Shown here: positions 38,550-39,526 of the stretch, piece after piece
How the letters are laid out: each line of letters begins with the position of its first letter
Numbering within the stretch: position 1 is the first letter of the stretch
Origin: Clostridia bacterium
GTDB taxonomy: Bacteria; Bacillota; Clostridia; Lutisporales; Lutisporaceae
Length of the DNA stretch: 39,526 nucleotides
Reading direction: 5' to 3'
NCBI GenBank assembly: GCA_029256325.1
Contig: JAQSYD010000004.1
Span: 1-39,526, forward strand
Notes under the pieces: model-generated
What the model was told of the DNA's origin: nothing
What the model saw: the letters and a program-made list of their open reading frames with translations, nothing else
Databases searched by the model: none
Position numbers and translations under genes: made by a program

Positions 38550-39362
38550 ATGGATTTTGAACATGTAATTTTTGCATTTGCTTTAACGCTATTTGCAGGC
38601 CTATCAACGGGCATTGGCAGCATACTTGCTTTTTTCACCACAAGAACGAATACAAAGTTTCTCTCATTGGCACTGGGCTTTTCTGCCGGCGTCATGATAT
38701 ATGTATCTATGATTGAAATTTTTCAGGAAGCAAAGCTTTCATTGGTAACAGCATTAGGGAAAACCGGTGGTTCATGGGCAACTGTCGGTGCATTCTTTGG
38801 AGGGATTTTTCTAATAGCCATTATTGATAGGTTTGTCCCAAGCTTTGGAAATCCTCATGAAATGCGGAGAATTGAGGATATTGAAAAGGCAGACCCAAGT
38901 CTTGAAGGCAGTAAGCTTATGCGTTTAGGGCTATTTACTGCATTGGCTATTGCTATACACAATTTTCCCGAAGGGATTGCAACGATTACTTCTGCCATTA
39001 ATAATCCCTCACTAGGTGTTGTAATCGCAATAGCAATTGCGATACATAACATTCCTGAAGGGATTGCAGTTTCAATACCTATTTATTTTGCAACGGGAGA
39101 TAGAAAAAAAGCATTCATGCTGTCCTTCCTATCAGGTTTATCAGAACCTATAGGGGCGTTAATTGGATATGTAATTCTTATGAGATTTATGAATGACATC
39201 GTATTTGGAGCCCTAATGGCTGCTGTGGCAGGTATTATGATATTTATTTCACTGGATGAGCTTTTACCCACAGCTAGAGAATATGGTGAGGCACATCTTT
39301 CTATTTATGGTCTGATCGCAGGGATGATGGTTATGGCTGTGAGTCTGCTGTTGTTTATTTAG
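38550..39362 (+). CDS. zupT: ZIP-family zinc/divalent metal importer (ZupT-like)
   Basis: Inner-membrane importer of Zn2+ and other divalent metals, 270 aa, about eight helices. The twin metal-site motifs are AIAIHNFPEGIAT (TM4, about residues 135-147) and AIAIHNIPEGIAV (TM5, about 164-176), with the His-Asn-x-Pro-Glu-Gly core. An early Glu (SMIEIFQEA) and a variable loop rich in Asp/Glu/Arg (about 105-125) match the ZupT subfamily. Start follows CACGGAGGAGGTAGTAAAA. It stands alone between a terminator and the last partial gene; no metal-responsive operator was recognised upstream. Confidence 0.93.
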   Translation: MDFEHVIFAFALTLFAGLSTGIGSILAFFTTRTNTKFLSLALGFSAGVMIYVSMIEIFQEAKLSLVTALGKTGGSWATVGAFFGGIFLIAIIDRFVPSFGNPHEMRRIEDIEKADPSLEGSKLMRLGLFTALAIAIHNFPEGIATITSAINNPSLGVVIAIAIAIHNIPEGIAVSIPIYFATGDRKKAFMLSFLSGLSEPIGALIGYVILMRFMNDIVFGALMAAVAGIMIFISLDELLPTAREYGEAHLSIYGLIAGMMVMAVSLLLFI

Positions 39363-39440
39363 CCTTTGAGATGATTTTTTAACATAATGACGATACAACG
39401 AATATTATGGTAAAAACAATAGATTCGGGGTGAGTTATTT

Positions 39441-39526
39441 ATGTTAATAACTTTTAAAATAGCGTTCTCAAATCTTATAGGTTTTATTGGTGGAGAGCGT
39501 ATTATTTCTTCAACCGCAAGTCAGAT
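39441..39526 (+). CDS. Unidentified gene, 5' end only
   Basis: An ATG preceded by CGGGGTGAG opens a frame that runs without stop to the right window edge (28 codons). The visible start MLITFKIAFSNLIGFIGGER has the amphipathic character of the first residues of a membrane protein such as a permease. This is too little to assign a function. Confidence 0.55.
   Translation, partial: MLITFKIAFSNLIGFIGGERIISSTASQ

Noticed and set aside
1..39526. CRISPR arrays, tRNA or rRNA genes, phage or transposase genes
   Set aside because: Read for direct-repeat arrays, T-loop motifs, rRNA blocks and transposase-like proteins; none recognised.

Overview
The window is AT-rich, tightly packed DNA from an anaerobic low-GC Firmicute, most likely class Clostridia. 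The evidence is a monomeric [FeFe]-hydrogenase with all three maturases, strong AGGAGG-type ribosome binding sites with some GTG/TTG starts, sigma-A promoters with 17-nt spacers, an SLH-domain envelope protein, and operators resembling Firmicute PurR and FapR boxes. I cannot name the genus.

Layout. 1-3388 (minus): the 5' part of an M42 aminopeptidase and a membrane c-di-GMP phosphodiesterase (Cache-HAMP-degenerate GGDEF-EAL). 3687-4884 (plus): moaC and a mogA/moaB-type gene for molybdenum cofactor synthesis. 4965-6695 (minus): a secreted subtilisin with a long leader. 7057-10861 (minus): hydE-hydG-hydF. These are divergent from hydA (11469-13196, plus), so one 607-bp spacer serves both the enzyme and its maturation system; it holds a structured hydE leader and a good hydA promoter. 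13478-18201 (plus): an HD-GYP phosphodiesterase, a purine permease behind a PurR-like operator, and an SLH protein. 18244-19191 (minus): an FMN enzyme of the nitronate monooxygenase/FabK family behind a FapR-like operator. 19517-23015 (plus): a heterodimeric ABC exporter pair. 23058-24420 (minus): a small membrane protein and a CDF metal exporter whose leader looks like a metal riboswitch with a terminator. 24701-24920: a probable 6S RNA, followed by a half-length UvrC-like protein and a divergent PRPP synthetase. 27472-36206 (plus): a catabolic locus with a GntR regulator, four phased operators, a DctPQM TRAP importer, a 2-hydroxyacid dehydrogenase, a KDPG/KDPGal-type aldolase, an RraA-like aldolase, a DgoK-like kinase and a LarA-like protein. 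36279-39526: two AEC carriers, a ZIP metal importer and the start of an unidentified gene.

How the parts work together. The Hyd genes form a self-sufficient hydrogenase module. The TRAP locus reads as an uptake and breakdown route for a sugar acid or 2-keto-3-deoxy acid: import, redox or epimer adjustment, phosphorylation by DgoK, aldol cleavage. No sugar-acid dehydratase is present, so the substrate is open. CDF efflux and ZIP uptake are separate metal-homeostasis functions.

The most interesting non-coding signals are the CDF leader (24444-24534), the hydE leader (10882-11025), the phased GntR operators (27472-27667) and a dispersed inverted-repeat family in three spacers. Start codons were chosen by ribosome binding site, so several genes begin downstream of the longest possible frame.
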